A stretch of DNA of 64,000 nt from Bacteroidota bacterium (lineage in GTDB: Bacteria > Bacteroidota > Bacteroidia > Bacteroidales > F082), in NCBI GenBank assembly GCA_018830105.1, contig JAHJTC010000022.1:1-64000 (forward strand). The letters run 5' to 3'. Positions 52,774 to 61,624 of the stretch are shown in pieces. Made by a program: the position numbers and the translations under genes. The notes beneath the pieces are model-generated. The model did not search any database and had not been told where the DNA came from. It saw nothing but the letters and a program-made list of their open reading frames with translations. Within the stretch, counting starts at the first letter, position 1. Each line of letters begins with the position of its first letter.

Positions 52774-55722
52774 TTAATTCCCTAGTAATTTCAACGAAAA
52801 CATCCATTCTTCCTGTGGAAGATTTCCTGCTTCAAACTGTCGGGCGTATCCAACCGACCAAGTGGTTTTCAGGTAGGAAAACAATACAAGCTCCAGATCT
52901 ATTTGCGCTCCGGCATTGAACACATTGCGACGGCTAGGGTCATCATCCGGATTCATGAGCAAATGGGTACTAAACAAGGAACTCTTTATATAGGTTGGAT
53001 ACAACCATGTGGCTCCAACATCGCGCAGGCGGATGGGTTTCAGGTCAAGCTCGCCCATGGTTTTAACGAAATTATGGGCACTCAACGCATCAATATTAAC
53101 GCCCGGAAAAGCAAGCGTTTTACGGTATTGTTCAGGCTGTTGCCAATCGACATAATTATTCCGGAAACCACCAAAGTAGAAGGTGGAAAATGAGGAGCCG
53201 CGTTTTCCAAAAGACTGCCCCACGCTATTCCTTATCCAGAAACTCGTGTTGCGCAAGCCTGGCACCAGAAATCCAAAATTTTGTTCGGAGATCAGCGATG
53301 GATAAAAATTTCCACTGGCCAGGTAACTATAGGCTGTCAATGTCCATGAATAACCTTTCTCGTCCACCACGGCTCCCAATGTGCGCCGTAATTTGGATGT
53401 TCCGATTTCTCCCGCCAAGCTTTGAAAGTTTCTAACGGGAGTAGCAATATTTTGGAACTGTGGCAACACTTCCAGATCGCCAAAATGCGTTATATCAAAT
53501 CCATAAAACCATTTAAATGGTGATTCCATCGAAAATGATTTTTTATAACCGATTCCCAGAGAATAACCAGCCCTGCTTCGTTTGGTAGGGCCAAAGAGGT
53601 CATAAAAATCTGTTTTATTGTATGTGGCATTAAAGCTCCATTGCCAATAATCCCATTTTAACTCCCCATGGAATTTTTGTTTGTTGGGATAGTTACTCCA
53701 CGGAGAAGTTCCCACAAAAGCTGTCAGGTTCGAAAGGCCAATTCTATCACGCCAGTTGAGGCGATAGCCCAAGGCAATAGTTTCTTTATAACCTGAAATA
53801 TCAGGGTAGGCGTTTGCGAGCGACATATTTTTTAATGGTTCATAGCTGGCTTCTTTGATGGTTAGCGAATCGATGTTTATCTGTGATGCTGGTGGCAACG
53901 AAAAATCATTAACCTCCGGGCTGCGATCGTGCACAAGATTACCCATGTAAGTAATGGCATTTGCGTCCTGAATCACCTTCATCGGAATTATTCCGGGCTG
54001 CATGCCGTTTCGGTGAAATTTTAGAACAAAAAGAGAATCGTCACCAATTTGTTGTGGCGAAAACAAGCCCGTTTCATCATTTGATAAAAGTTCAAAATCT
54101 TTGTTATCCAGTGAAATACGCCAGATATTTGAGACGCCGTTATAATAGGAAGTTCCAATGAGGTAGCGGTCGTCATTCGAAAAACGGAACTGTGTAAGGG
54201 TATTGTCGTCTAAGGTATAAACCGTTTCAAAATCTTTTATTCCTTTTTCAAGCTCATCCAGCTTAAACATAATCACCGACTGTTCGCCACGTATGCCAGT
54301 GAGTGTTCCAATAAGGCGACTTCCGTCGTGCGAAACATTCAGATCGAGTAATGATCGGCCAAATTCAGTGGTGTACATTGGAACCATCTCGGTATAGGGC
54401 TCCGGAATTTTTACCAGTGAGGCATAACCGTTGTCGTGTCTCACACCCCACAAACTGCGGTCAACAGGATTAAAAGTGAAGTTTGCCGTTCGGGCGTATT
54501 TGATGAGTGTTTTCTTTTTTCCTGATGCCACATCCAACTGAACCAGGCTGCGGTATTTGGTGTTTTGCTCAGAAATGAAAATTTGCTTTTTTTCGGCATC
54601 ATAGGCTAAAAATGCCACTGTATAAAGCATGGGCGAGTCAAGCACTGCTATTTTTTTGATTTCCTCTGTTTTGAGATCAAGTTCTGCAATGTGAGAAATA
54701 TCTCCCGGATGATTAATGGCAGCATAGATTTTTTGTTCTTCTGCATCATATCCAACAGCAGAAACGCTTCCAAGAGGTTCTGGGGTTACCGGCCGGAAAT
54801 CGCTCAGCGGATATTCCCTGATGGCATTCAGGTTTTTAGTCTGGAATTCCCTTTCAAAACTGGTCCATTCCTGCCATACATCCCTCACTGGTTTTCCAAT
54901 CACTTTTTTAAACTGCCGGGCATAAAATGCTTTGCTATCGTCGGTTCTGTCGTAAAGTTCTGTTACTTTTTCATTTCCATATTGGTGAGCCAGATAGGTA
55001 ATAAAGCGCGTTCCGTAGAGGTAGGAATTGGCCCCTACCTGAAAATCTATCGCTGAACCCTCTGTATCAAGCCCCACAACCGAATAAATGGGGAAGTCTT
55101 CGCTAACGATACTTCGGAAATACATTTCGTCATATGGTCCCAGTGCTCTTCCAATTCCACCTGAAGTCCATGTTTCCAGATAACAGGCTATGCCTTCATG
55201 ATACCATCGGGGAGCATACCAACGTGGGGTGGTGAAGTAACTATAAACGGCAGAAAGCGGATATTTCTCATCGCGAATAACCTTTCCGAGGAAGACTTTA
55301 CGCCAAAACAGGTCTGTTTTGTTGGGTTTGTCGGCCATGGTGATATGCGTAAGTTCATGAGCAAAAAGCCATTGAAAACGTTCGTTTGAAGGTGTGATAC
55401 TGAACGCGAAATTGAAAGGGGAAACCCCCAGAATGATCATATTGAAAGGCATCACCAAGCCGCCTCCATGACCATCGTCTTCAAAATCAGTGAGTACTAC
55501 ATAGGTTTTTTCATGATCGTAATTCCAGTGTTGCTTGTGAAAATCCAATGCGTTGTGAAAAGTACGTGCCACATGGGGCATCAGATAAGAATAGCGGTTA
55601 CCGAAATAAATCAGCTCCATTTCTTTGGTTTCGAAACGGTTGATTTCTTGAGCGGTTAACACATTTGCTGCTCCCAGGATTAGGAAAAGCAAGGTTATTT
55701 TAAGCGCAGACAATTGTTTCAT
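52774..55722 (-). CDS. Gluzincin peptidase-WD40-like propeller-outer-membrane barrel protein
   Basis: A 982-residue exported protein. Signal peptide (ITLLFLILGAANVLTAQ); a gluzincin domain with HELTH at 122-126 and downstream WYHEGIACYLE (173-183), consistent with an HExxH...E zinc site; a TolB/WD40-like propeller (about 320-620; DAEKKQIFISEQN, DRYLIGTSYYNGVSNIWRIS); and a C-terminal region of about 330 residues rich in alternating aromatic strands (DYWQWSFNATYNKTDFYDLF) that looks like an outer-membrane beta-barrel ending in WMFSLKLLGN. The combination suggests a surface or outer-membrane protease. Domain borders are estimated. Confidence 0.75.
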   Translation of the reverse strand: MKQLSALKITLLFLILGAANVLTAQEINRFETKEMELIYFGNRYSYLMPHVARTFHNALDFHKQHWNYDHEKTYVVLTDFEDDGHGGGLVMPFNMIILGVSPFNFAFSITPSNERFQWLFAHELTHITMADKPNKTDLFWRKVFLGKVIRDEKYPLSAVYSYFTTPRWYAPRWYHEGIACYLETWTSGGIGRALGPYDEMYFRSIVSEDFPIYSVVGLDTEGSAIDFQVGANSYLYGTRFITYLAHQYGNEKVTELYDRTDDSKAFYARQFKKVIGKPVRDVWQEWTSFEREFQTKNLNAIREYPLSDFRPVTPEPLGSVSAVGYDAEEQKIYAAINHPGDISHIAELDLKTEEIKKIAVLDSPMLYTVAFLAYDAEKKQIFISEQNTKYRSLVQLDVASGKKKTLIKYARTANFTFNPVDRSLWGVRHDNGYASLVKIPEPYTEMVPMYTTEFGRSLLDLNVSHDGSRLIGTLTGIRGEQSVIMFKLDELEKGIKDFETVYTLDDNTLTQFRFSNDDRYLIGTSYYNGVSNIWRISLDNKDFELLSNDETGLFSPQQIGDDSLFVLKFHRNGMQPGIIPMKVIQDANAITYMGNLVHDRSPEVNDFSLPPASQINIDSLTIKEASYEPLKNMSLANAYPDISGYKETIALGYRLNWRDRIGLSNLTAFVGTSPWSNYPNKQKFHGELKWDYWQWSFNATYNKTDFYDLFGPTKRSRAGYSLGIGYKKSFSMESPFKWFYGFDITHFGDLEVLPQFQNIATPVRNFQSLAGEIGTSKLRRTLGAVVDEKGYSWTLTAYSYLASGNFYPSLISEQNFGFLVPGLRNTSFWIRNSVGQSFGKRGSSFSTFYFGGFRNNYVDWQQPEQYRKTLAFPGVNIDALSAHNFVKTMGELDLKPIRLRDVGATWLYPTYIKSSLFSTHLLMNPDDDPSRRNVFNAGAQIDLELVLFSYLKTTWSVGYARQFEAGNLPQEEWMFSLKLLGN

Positions 55723-55768
55723 GACTTGTTTTGTTGTTGTTGACTTAAATTATCTAATTAAAAATACG

Positions 55769-56515
55769 TCACTTTTCAAAAGATATTTTTTTGGTAAATA
55801 ACTGCGATTGATCCTGCTGAGCAGTAATGCTGAGTCCGGTAGGGGCGTCATGCAATTTTTCAAAAATAATTTGGAAGGAAGTTTTTCCGGTAGCAGCAAA
55901 ATTAAGTGAGCCTGTGTATAAATTAATTGACTCGTTGCCACCTGTTGCAATGTAGTTGGCTTTAATCATCCTCAGGTCATTTTCCTGAAACGACACTTCC
56001 ATTTTAATCTCGCTACGTGTATCCAAAACAAAATTCAAATAGTGCATATCTCCTATTTGGTAGGGTATCATTTTAATGAGGTTGTTTTGATTTGAGTAGG
56101 AAACCCCCTGATTAGCAGGAGTTGTCATGCTTCCAACCAGCGATTTCGTTCCGGGAGTTAATTTTTCTGTGGTCACCATCCAGGTAATGGCGGCGCCCAG
56201 AAAGATCCCGATTATTAAAACTGCTGCCAACCTGATGATCATCGGATTAAGAAGCGGTGTGAGCACTTTTCTTTCAGAGCTGATTGATTGTGTATTTTTG
56301 ATCTTTTGCATCACTTCCGAAGTAACATTGACGGATTCATCTGGTGGTTTTGATGCTTTGAGTTGGTTTTCCATTTCCATCATTTGCAAAAAACGAATTT
56401 GTTCTTCTTTGGAGCTGTCCAAAATTTTCTGCAGTTTTATCTCCTGCTCAGCTGTTATGTTTCCGTTGAGTTTCGCTTTTATCAGCCGGTCGATTTCTCT
56501 TTTTTTGAACCACAT
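55769..56515 (-). CDS. Probable membrane anti-sigma factor
   Basis: A 248-residue protein with a cytoplasmic N-terminal helical region (1-90), a single membrane helix (about 92-114) and a periplasmic beta-rich domain (about 150-245: IGDMHYLNFVLDTRSEIKME). Topology and position 31 bases after an ECF sigma gene are those of an anti-sigma factor, although no zinc-binding HxxxCxxC motif is present. The N-terminus, REIDRLIKAKLNGNITAEQE, resembles the short helical sigma-binding segment of such proteins. A PrsW-type protease gene lies just beyond the sigma gene. Confidence 0.7.
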   Translation of the reverse strand: MWFKKREIDRLIKAKLNGNITAEQEIKLQKILDSSKEEQIRFLQMMEMENQLKASKPPDESVNVTSEVMQKIKNTQSISSERKVLTPLLNPMIIRLAAVLIIGIFLGAAITWMVTTEKLTPGTKSLVGSMTTPANQGVSYSNQNNLIKMIPYQIGDMHYLNFVLDTRSEIKMEVSFQENDLRMIKANYIATGGNESINLYTGSLNFAATGKTSFQIIFEKLHDAPTGLSITAQQDQSQLFTKKISFEK

Positions 56516-56545
56516 GATGATTATCTTTTTAGTTTGATATAACGT

Positions 56546-57133
56546 TCAATAATAGTTTGATCTTTCCAGAAACGTTTTTAGCTGCAGTCTTGCATCATAC
56601 AAGCGTGAGCGAACTTTTTTCTCTGGAATATTAAGTGCAAAAGCCACTTCCTGATAAGATAATTGCTGATAATATTTTAACACGATCACTGCTTTATAAA
56701 TATCCTTTAACTGATCAACTGCCCATTTCATATGTTCTTTGTTTTCAGCGGTTTTCTCATCCTTTTCATCCGGAATGTTGTTTAGATATTCTGATCCAAC
56801 AAACCTTTTTTGCTTTTTGAGAGCGTTTAAAGCCAGATTGACGGCAATTCTATAGAGCCAGCTAAAAAAGCGATATTCAAACCGAAAGCCTGGCAGCGCT
56901 TCATATGCCCTCACAAAAGCATCTTGAGTCAATTCTTCTGCTTCCTCCCGGTTGTGCAGCATGCGCAGAAACAAATTGTAAATGGGCGCCTGATACTTGT
57001 TTATCAATATTTCGTAAGCATTTACCGATTCGTTCAATACAAGTCTGACGGTGATGTGATCCTCATCCCATGCCGGCTTTTCTCTGCTTTCGATTCGCCT
57101 CTGGTTTCCCGCTTTTTTTTCTGTCTCTATCAC
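56546..57133 (-). CDS. ECF RNA polymerase sigma factor
   Basis: A 195-residue sigma-70-family ECF factor. Region 2 (about 30-100) includes YEILINKYQAPIYNLFLRML, then ELTQDAFVRAYEALPGFRFE and FFSWLYRIAVNLALNALKKQ. Region 4 (about 135-190) has YKAVIVLKYYQQLSYQEVAF and IPEKKVRSRLYDARLQLK. No extra domains. It heads a probable operon with the anti-sigma gene downstream and follows the prsW-like gene by 43 bases, all on the reverse strand. Confidence 0.93.
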   Translation of the reverse strand: MIETEKKAGNQRRIESREKPAWDEDHITVRLVLNESVNAYEILINKYQAPIYNLFLRMLHNREEAEELTQDAFVRAYEALPGFRFEYRFFSWLYRIAVNLALNALKKQKRFVGSEYLNNIPDEKDEKTAENKEHMKWAVDQLKDIYKAVIVLKYYQQLSYQEVAFALNIPEKKVRSRLYDARLQLKTFLERSNYY

Positions 57134-57176
57134 TAAATACCTTTCTGTTATCCAAAAAGTTGGTTTTTAAACCAAT

Positions 57177-58172
57177 TTAATTTTTTAAAAGATTCAATTT
57201 CCAAAGCTCACGGTGGTTCATCCTGACCAGAGGCTGAAGTGCCAGTTCGCCTAACTTGCCAATTTGCTTGCGTAGCAGTTTAACCTCCATTAATTTTTCT
57301 ATGATATCAGCCTCCTCAATCAGAGGAAATCCATTTTCTTTTAGCATAAGATTGCGTTTGGCCTTAATGGAGAGTTCCAGATACAGGCTGAAGTAGCAAT
57401 ACAGATCGACAAGCACCTCTGGAGAAAAATGTTGTTTCAGTGAGATTAAATAATTACCGGCTTTGGTGTGTGATATATTGCCTTGCCTGATCATCCTGAG
57501 CATCTCCACTTCACTGTTAAACTCTATCTCAAGCCAATTTTGTAACATGGCGTTGCTTTTTTGAAACATCACCACAAAAATTAAGGGTAAAACGATAAAA
57601 GTGACAGCTGTTTGTAAAAATGGATTCAGGAAAAAATGGTTGAAAACGCTGTGAATCAGAAAGCCCGTAATGAGCCCGGGGAAAAAGGCCACCACCAATG
57701 GTTTGTTGCGGTTGATGCCATCCAGTATAATCATAGCAAATAAAGCCGTGCAGCCACCATGCATCATGGCAGTGCCGAAACCGCGCAACAGCCATACCAT
57801 CATCCCCGTTTCGGTGTTCAATACCAATAAATAAAACATATTTTCTGCCAGCGAAAAACCTGCTCCTGCAGCAAATCCATATATGGCTGCATCTACCGTA
57901 AAACCTATCTTTTTTCGACTGATCAAATATACCACCAACGAAACCTTGAAAATTTCTTCTGTTAATGGTGCCGCATACCTGCTGAAAACTTCAAATTTGA
58001 GGCTAAGTTGTTCCCTGAGCCAGTTGTTGGCATAGTAGGCCAAAAATGCGGCAATCACTCCCCAAAGTAAACACATTACCAGTGTTTTGCTTTTTACCAG
58101 TTTGAAGCTGTCCAACATATACAAGATGAACAGAAACAACAAAACCGGCAAAAAACTGAAGATGATTTCCAT
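57177..58172 (-). CDS. PrsW-family intramembrane metalloprotease
   Basis: A 331-residue membrane protein with about eight helices. The family motifs are present: EEIFK at 72-76 (EExxK), GFSLAENMFY with E110, MMHGG with H138, and a late HSVFNHFF. In B. subtilis PrsW makes the first cut in the anti-sigma factor RsiW, releasing an ECF sigma factor. Here it is encoded directly upstream of a sigma/anti-sigma pair, supporting the same role. A C-terminal cytoplasmic helical extension of about 120 residues (SEVEMLRMIRQGNISHTKAG) is unusual. Confidence 0.88.
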   Translation of the reverse strand: MEIIFSFLPVLLFLFILYMLDSFKLVKSKTLVMCLLWGVIAAFLAYYANNWLREQLSLKFEVFSRYAAPLTEEIFKVSLVVYLISRKKIGFTVDAAIYGFAAGAGFSLAENMFYLLVLNTETGMMVWLLRGFGTAMMHGGCTALFAMIILDGINRNKPLVVAFFPGLITGFLIHSVFNHFFLNPFLQTAVTFIVLPLIFVVMFQKSNAMLQNWLEIEFNSEVEMLRMIRQGNISHTKAGNYLISLKQHFSPEVLVDLYCYFSLYLELSIKAKRNLMLKENGFPLIEEADIIEKLMEVKLLRKQIGKLGELALQPLVRMNHRELWKLNLLKN

Positions 58173-58293
58173 GGCAGCTTTTAGTTATAGAGTTATTTCT
58201 AAGCGGTTTAGAGATTATTGAATCAGGTTAATTTTTCGAGAACACGGCTACATCAATTTTTTCTTCTTGATCACTTAATTACTTGTGCGATAA

Positions 58294-58332
58294 ACTCATC
58301 CTTGTTTCGTTGCTTTCGAATCAAGGATGAGT
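58294..58332. repeat. Perfect 11-base inverted repeat
   Basis: ACTCATCCTTG and CAAGGATGAGT enclose 17 bases in the 389-base gap upstream of the prsW-like gene. There is no T-run, so it is not a clear terminator. It could be a regulatory hairpin or an end of an unrecognised element. Confidence 0.5.
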
Positions 58333-58412
58333 AGGTGTTAGCTTTAAGTCTTTTTCATTTAGTTTATGCACCTATGTTTGCCGTTCACCATAAATCAGCT
58401 GTAGATAATAGA

Positions 58413-58570
58413 ATTAATTAATGTCCGTCCATAAAGTGAGTGTTTAGTTCATAATGCTCGAGTTCGAGGCCTGCGAAGTATTTAAAATCAAGGAGTTTAC
58501 TCACGTAAACGACTGTTTTAAATACGAGCATAACGAAGAAATCGGACATTATGGACAAACACTAATTAAT
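58413..58570. mobile_element. MITE-like palindromic element, copy B
   Basis: About 158 bases bounded by terminal inverted repeats: ATTAATTAATGTCCGTCCAT on the left and, reversed, ATTAATTAGTGTTTGTCCAT on the right, 3 mismatches in 22 with the AA that follows both. Internally GTATTTAAAA/TTTTAAATAC and GTTTAC-tcac-GTAAAC form nested palindromes. There is no convincing gene inside; the short open frames are by-products. The right repeat supplies the last two codons and the TAG stop of the gene at 58562. Copy A at 2531 shares the repeats. Confidence 0.7.
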
Positions 58571-59908
58571 GTAATCGCTGGCACTGCCCATAGCATGGCT
58601 ATTAATATATTGGCTGATACTGCCCAAAGCTTCACTATTTATCTTTTGCAAGTCATTCATAATTGAACCCAATGATTCTTGACTGTAGTAAAAATTTCCA
58701 AGTGATTCTTGATTATTGATCGCACCGAGTTTTTGTTGATCATTTACAGCATTACTTAGCGCCTGCATACTAAATACTATCGCACCTAATGTAAGATTAT
58801 CGCCTAAAGTAGCTCCAAGCTTTTGTTGATTAAAAATAGCTTGCAAGGATTGTTGATTCAAAAAGGAATTCAATTTTTGCTGATCGTTAATAGCTTGAAG
58901 TTTTTGCTGATCTGTAAAACCTGCACCTAATTTTTGTTGGTCATTGATTGCACCCAATGCTTGCTGTTCATTAATGGCGTTTATTTTTTGTTGATCTGTG
59001 AAACCTGTTCCTAATTTTTCAAATGAGTTTATTGCTTCCGCATCGTTTAACAACACAAGCAATGAAATTGCACTTCCTAAAGAAGAAGCAACCATATTCA
59101 TTTGCTCCATATTTTTTAAAATTTTCTGAGAGCTTAATGCATTAAAATTTGTTATCCCGGCATTGTCTATTTCCATATATGCCTGAATATCATTTTTTTG
59201 AATAGTGTCATTTAAAACATTATAGAGAGATTGATTGTTGCTAACCATCTTTTTGTCTTCAATATATTTGAGCAGTGGTTTGTCTTGTGCTATCAGGGCG
59301 TTCTGCAGCACATTAAAGGCAAGTAAATCATGAGCTTCTTTTAGATTTTTGTTGTCTTTTTCAGGATATTTGGCAAGCCAATTCTCAATGCCATCCATAT
59401 AGGTCAGAAAAATTTCTTCGTTGCTATAAATACGTGAAGCGGCATTTTGAGCGTCGTTCAGGTATTGAATGATGGGGGTTTCGGTAGCCATATCAGGATT
59501 TTCCACAGCATGAAGTGCCTTTAGCAGGTCGGCACGGGCTATATTCAGGTAGGTAAGATAGTCGTCGAGCGTTTGGCTTAAATTTAACGATGCAAGAAAT
59601 TCCTGATTATCCGCTGTAAGACTGATTACGCGTTCTACATCTGTCGAAGACTTGAGTGATTTGTAGTAGATATAACTCAAATAATGCTGGTATTGAACGA
59701 GTTTTGCGGTATCTTCTGCCAGTTCGTTACGCAACAAGATATCATTTTCTGTTATCCTGACATTTCGTTTGTTATCTACTTTGCCGATGGATCCTGCCAG
59801 ATCACTATCCCGGGGAGGTAAGCCATTGATCGACATGCCGATTAAAATTCCTGCTACCAAACCCAAAACAATAAAGAGGATCGGTTTTAATGCATTGTTC
59901 TTTTTCAT
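58562..59908 (-). CDS. Membrane-anchored protein with C-terminal DQQKLGAI repeats
   Basis: A 448-residue protein of unknown function. One N-terminal membrane helix (about 9-27) is followed by a long, mostly helical extracytoplasmic region (about 45-295) and a C-terminal block (about 300-448) of some 12 imperfect units of 9-11 residues, consensus (D/N)QQ(K/S)LGAI(N), for example NAINEQQALGAINDQQKLGA. The final units drift to QESLGN and SEALGS. The stop codon comes from the adjoining MITE terminal repeat, so the end may have been changed by insertion. It lies upstream of prsW on the same strand. Confidence 0.75.
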   Translation of the reverse strand: MKKNNALKPILFIVLGLVAGILIGMSINGLPPRDSDLAGSIGKVDNKRNVRITENDILLRNELAEDTAKLVQYQHYLSYIYYKSLKSSTDVERVISLTADNQEFLASLNLSQTLDDYLTYLNIARADLLKALHAVENPDMATETPIIQYLNDAQNAASRIYSNEEIFLTYMDGIENWLAKYPEKDNKNLKEAHDLLAFNVLQNALIAQDKPLLKYIEDKKMVSNNQSLYNVLNDTIQKNDIQAYMEIDNAGITNFNALSSQKILKNMEQMNMVASSLGSAISLLVLLNDAEAINSFEKLGTGFTDQQKINAINEQQALGAINDQQKLGAGFTDQQKLQAINDQQKLNSFLNQQSLQAIFNQQKLGATLGDNLTLGAIVFSMQALSNAVNDQQKLGAINNQESLGNFYYSQESLGSIMNDLQKINSEALGSISQYINSHAMGSASDYIN

Positions 59909-59960
59909 TTGATTAAGATTTAAGTTGTTCTGTTGTATTAATTCGGTGAATTTATTTTCT

Positions 59961-59967
59961 CAAAGTA
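59961..59967 (-). promoter_or_regulatory. Possible short -7 box for the repeat-protein gene
   Basis: TACTTTG on the reverse strand, 53 bases before the ATG at 59908. Confidence 0.3.
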
Positions 59968-60055
59968 CATCCAAATGAATAAAAAGTTGGTTTTGCTAAT
60001 TATTTTTTTTCAAAGCATCAGCAAGCGATACCTTAAAAGTGCAATAATATTTTTG

Positions 60056-60072
60056 GTTATATTTCATATAAC
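60056..60072. repeat. Perfect 7-base dyad in the 507-base gap
   Basis: GTTATAT-ttc-ATATAAC. The 59909-60415 gap is AT-rich and, apart from this dyad, the box at 59961 and a palindrome at 60362, shows no gene. Confidence 0.4.
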
Positions 60073-60361
60073 ATTGAAATTAAGCATTATATATATTTAA
60101 TGAAAAAAATAATTAGTTGTTATGCATTAAAAATCAGAAACAAAAAAAGAACGTCATTTTTTTCGGTATGAAATTACACAAAACTTTAGTAGTTGGCAAT
60201 ATACATAAGTATTTTATTTTTCAATTCGTTATTTTGTGATTTTGGGAATTCTTCAATTTGCTTTTAAATAGCTGATAGTTAGAATAATAGATCAATATTT
60301 TGCAAAAATTCCGATCAGTAAATTTCAGCAATCATAACCAGAAAGGGTGAAAATGAGTAAT

Positions 60362-60375
60362 ACTACTTAAGTAGT
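60362..60375. repeat. 14-base palindrome after the PP2C regulator gene
   Basis: ACTACTTAAGTAGT is perfectly palindromic and lies 41 bases beyond the stop codon. It has no loop or T-run, so it is more likely a protein-binding site than a terminator. Confidence 0.35.
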
Positions 60376-60415
60376 TATGAGTTTGTTTAACCTGCCTTCA
60401 GTCAGCAACATATAA

Positions 60416-61624
60416 CTATCCGTTATACTTTAAAAAGAGCAAAGTAATGTCATCCGATTGGGTTGCGCCATGGGCAAAATCATCCACATCGGCTACAATA
60501 GCATTAACAGCCATTTCTGCCGAGAAGTCTTTAAAAGTAGCAATCAATTGTTCCAGGCGTGGTTCTCCATACACTTCGTTTTTAAGGTTGAAAGCCTCGG
60601 TGACGCCATCGGTAAACAGCAACACACCATCCTGTGGTTGCAGTTGAATACTTTTTGTGACGAACTGTTTATCCTCGAACACACCCAAAACGATATCTCC
60701 GGTCGATTCAAGCATTTGAACCTGTCCTGAATTCTTCAGGATATAGGGTGGATTATGACCCGCATTGGCATATTCCAATTCGCCGGTTTTCATATTCATA
60801 ATGCCATAGAATACCGTAACAAACATGCAAGAAACGCTTTCGCTACAGAGTAGGTTATTCACATAATGTAAACATTCGCCGGCCGACATTCCTTTGAGGC
60901 CGGTGGCGCGGATAAGGGTACGGCTCACCGCCATAAAAATGGCGGCAGGTATTCCCTTCCCCGAAACATCTCCAATAACAAAACTCAACCTGTCGTTGTC
61001 GATCATGAAAAAATCGTAAAAGTCGCCCCCCACCTCTTTGGCAGCCACCATAGATGCGAAGATATCAAATTCCAACCTGTCGGGAAAGGGAGGGAACACC
61101 TGCGGTAAAATCCCTTTTTGTATCTCGCGGGCCACATTCAGGTCGCGCTGAATAGAGATCAGCTGATCGTGCTCGATGAGGGCCTGACGTTGTATTACAA
61201 TTTCATCTATCGTCTTGTTTATAGTAAGCTCAAGATCTTGGAAATTAATTGGTTTGGTAAGAAAGTCGAATGCGCCCCGGTTCATAGCTGTGCGAATGTT
61301 TTCCATGTCGCCGTAGGCTGAAACAACTACCGTTTTCAAGGATGGATTTTTCAGTTCTTTTAATTTCAGCAACAAAGTAAGTCCGTCCATTTCGGGCATG
61401 TTGATATCGGACAGGATGATGACAATATCTGGATGTTCAATCAGTTTGGACAGTGCTTCGAGGCCATTGTGTGCAAAAACAAAATCGTATTCACCGCTGC
61501 GAATCTGACGTCGGAATTTCTGTCTGATCATAGGCTCCAGATCCACTTCATCATCAACCACCATCATTTTTACTTTCATTTCAAAATCCTGTTCCATATT
61601 GTTTGATTGTTTAACTTTTTTCAC
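60416..61624 (-). CDS. Response regulator with PP2C (SpoIIE/RsbU-like) phosphatase domain
   Basis: A 402-residue protein. The receiver (about 17-135) has VVDDEVDLEP, phospho-acceptor Asp in IILSDINMPEMDG (about 66) and K in FLTKPINF. A coiled linker (RDLNVAREIQKGILPQVFPP) leads to a PP2C SpoIIE domain (about 200-400) with GGDFYDFF, IGDVSGKGIPAAIFMA, YANAGHNPPY and LFTDGVTEAFN, including the metal-binding aspartates. Output is therefore dephosphorylation of a protein, probably a STAS antagonist. It starts GTG overlapping the kinase TGA (an ATG at 61597 is the alternative). Confidence 0.93.
   Translation of the reverse strand: MKKVKQSNNMEQDFEMKVKMMVVDDEVDLEPMIRQKFRRQIRSGEYDFVFAHNGLEALSKLIEHPDIVIILSDINMPEMDGLTLLLKLKELKNPSLKTVVVSAYGDMENIRTAMNRGAFDFLTKPINFQDLELTINKTIDEIVIQRQALIEHDQLISIQRDLNVAREIQKGILPQVFPPFPDRLEFDIFASMVAAKEVGGDFYDFFMIDNDRLSFVIGDVSGKGIPAAIFMAVSRTLIRATGLKGMSAGECLHYVNNLLCSESVSCMFVTVFYGIMNMKTGELEYANAGHNPPYILKNSGQVQMLESTGDIVLGVFEDKQFVTKSIQLQPQDGVLLFTDGVTEAFNLKNEVYGEPRLEQLIATFKDFSAEMAVNAIVADVDDFAHGATQSDDITLLFLKYNG

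Noticed and set aside
58454-58666. 70-codon forward open frame
   Set aside because: It runs through the MITE palindrome and then antisense through the repeat-protein gene; no independent coding sign.
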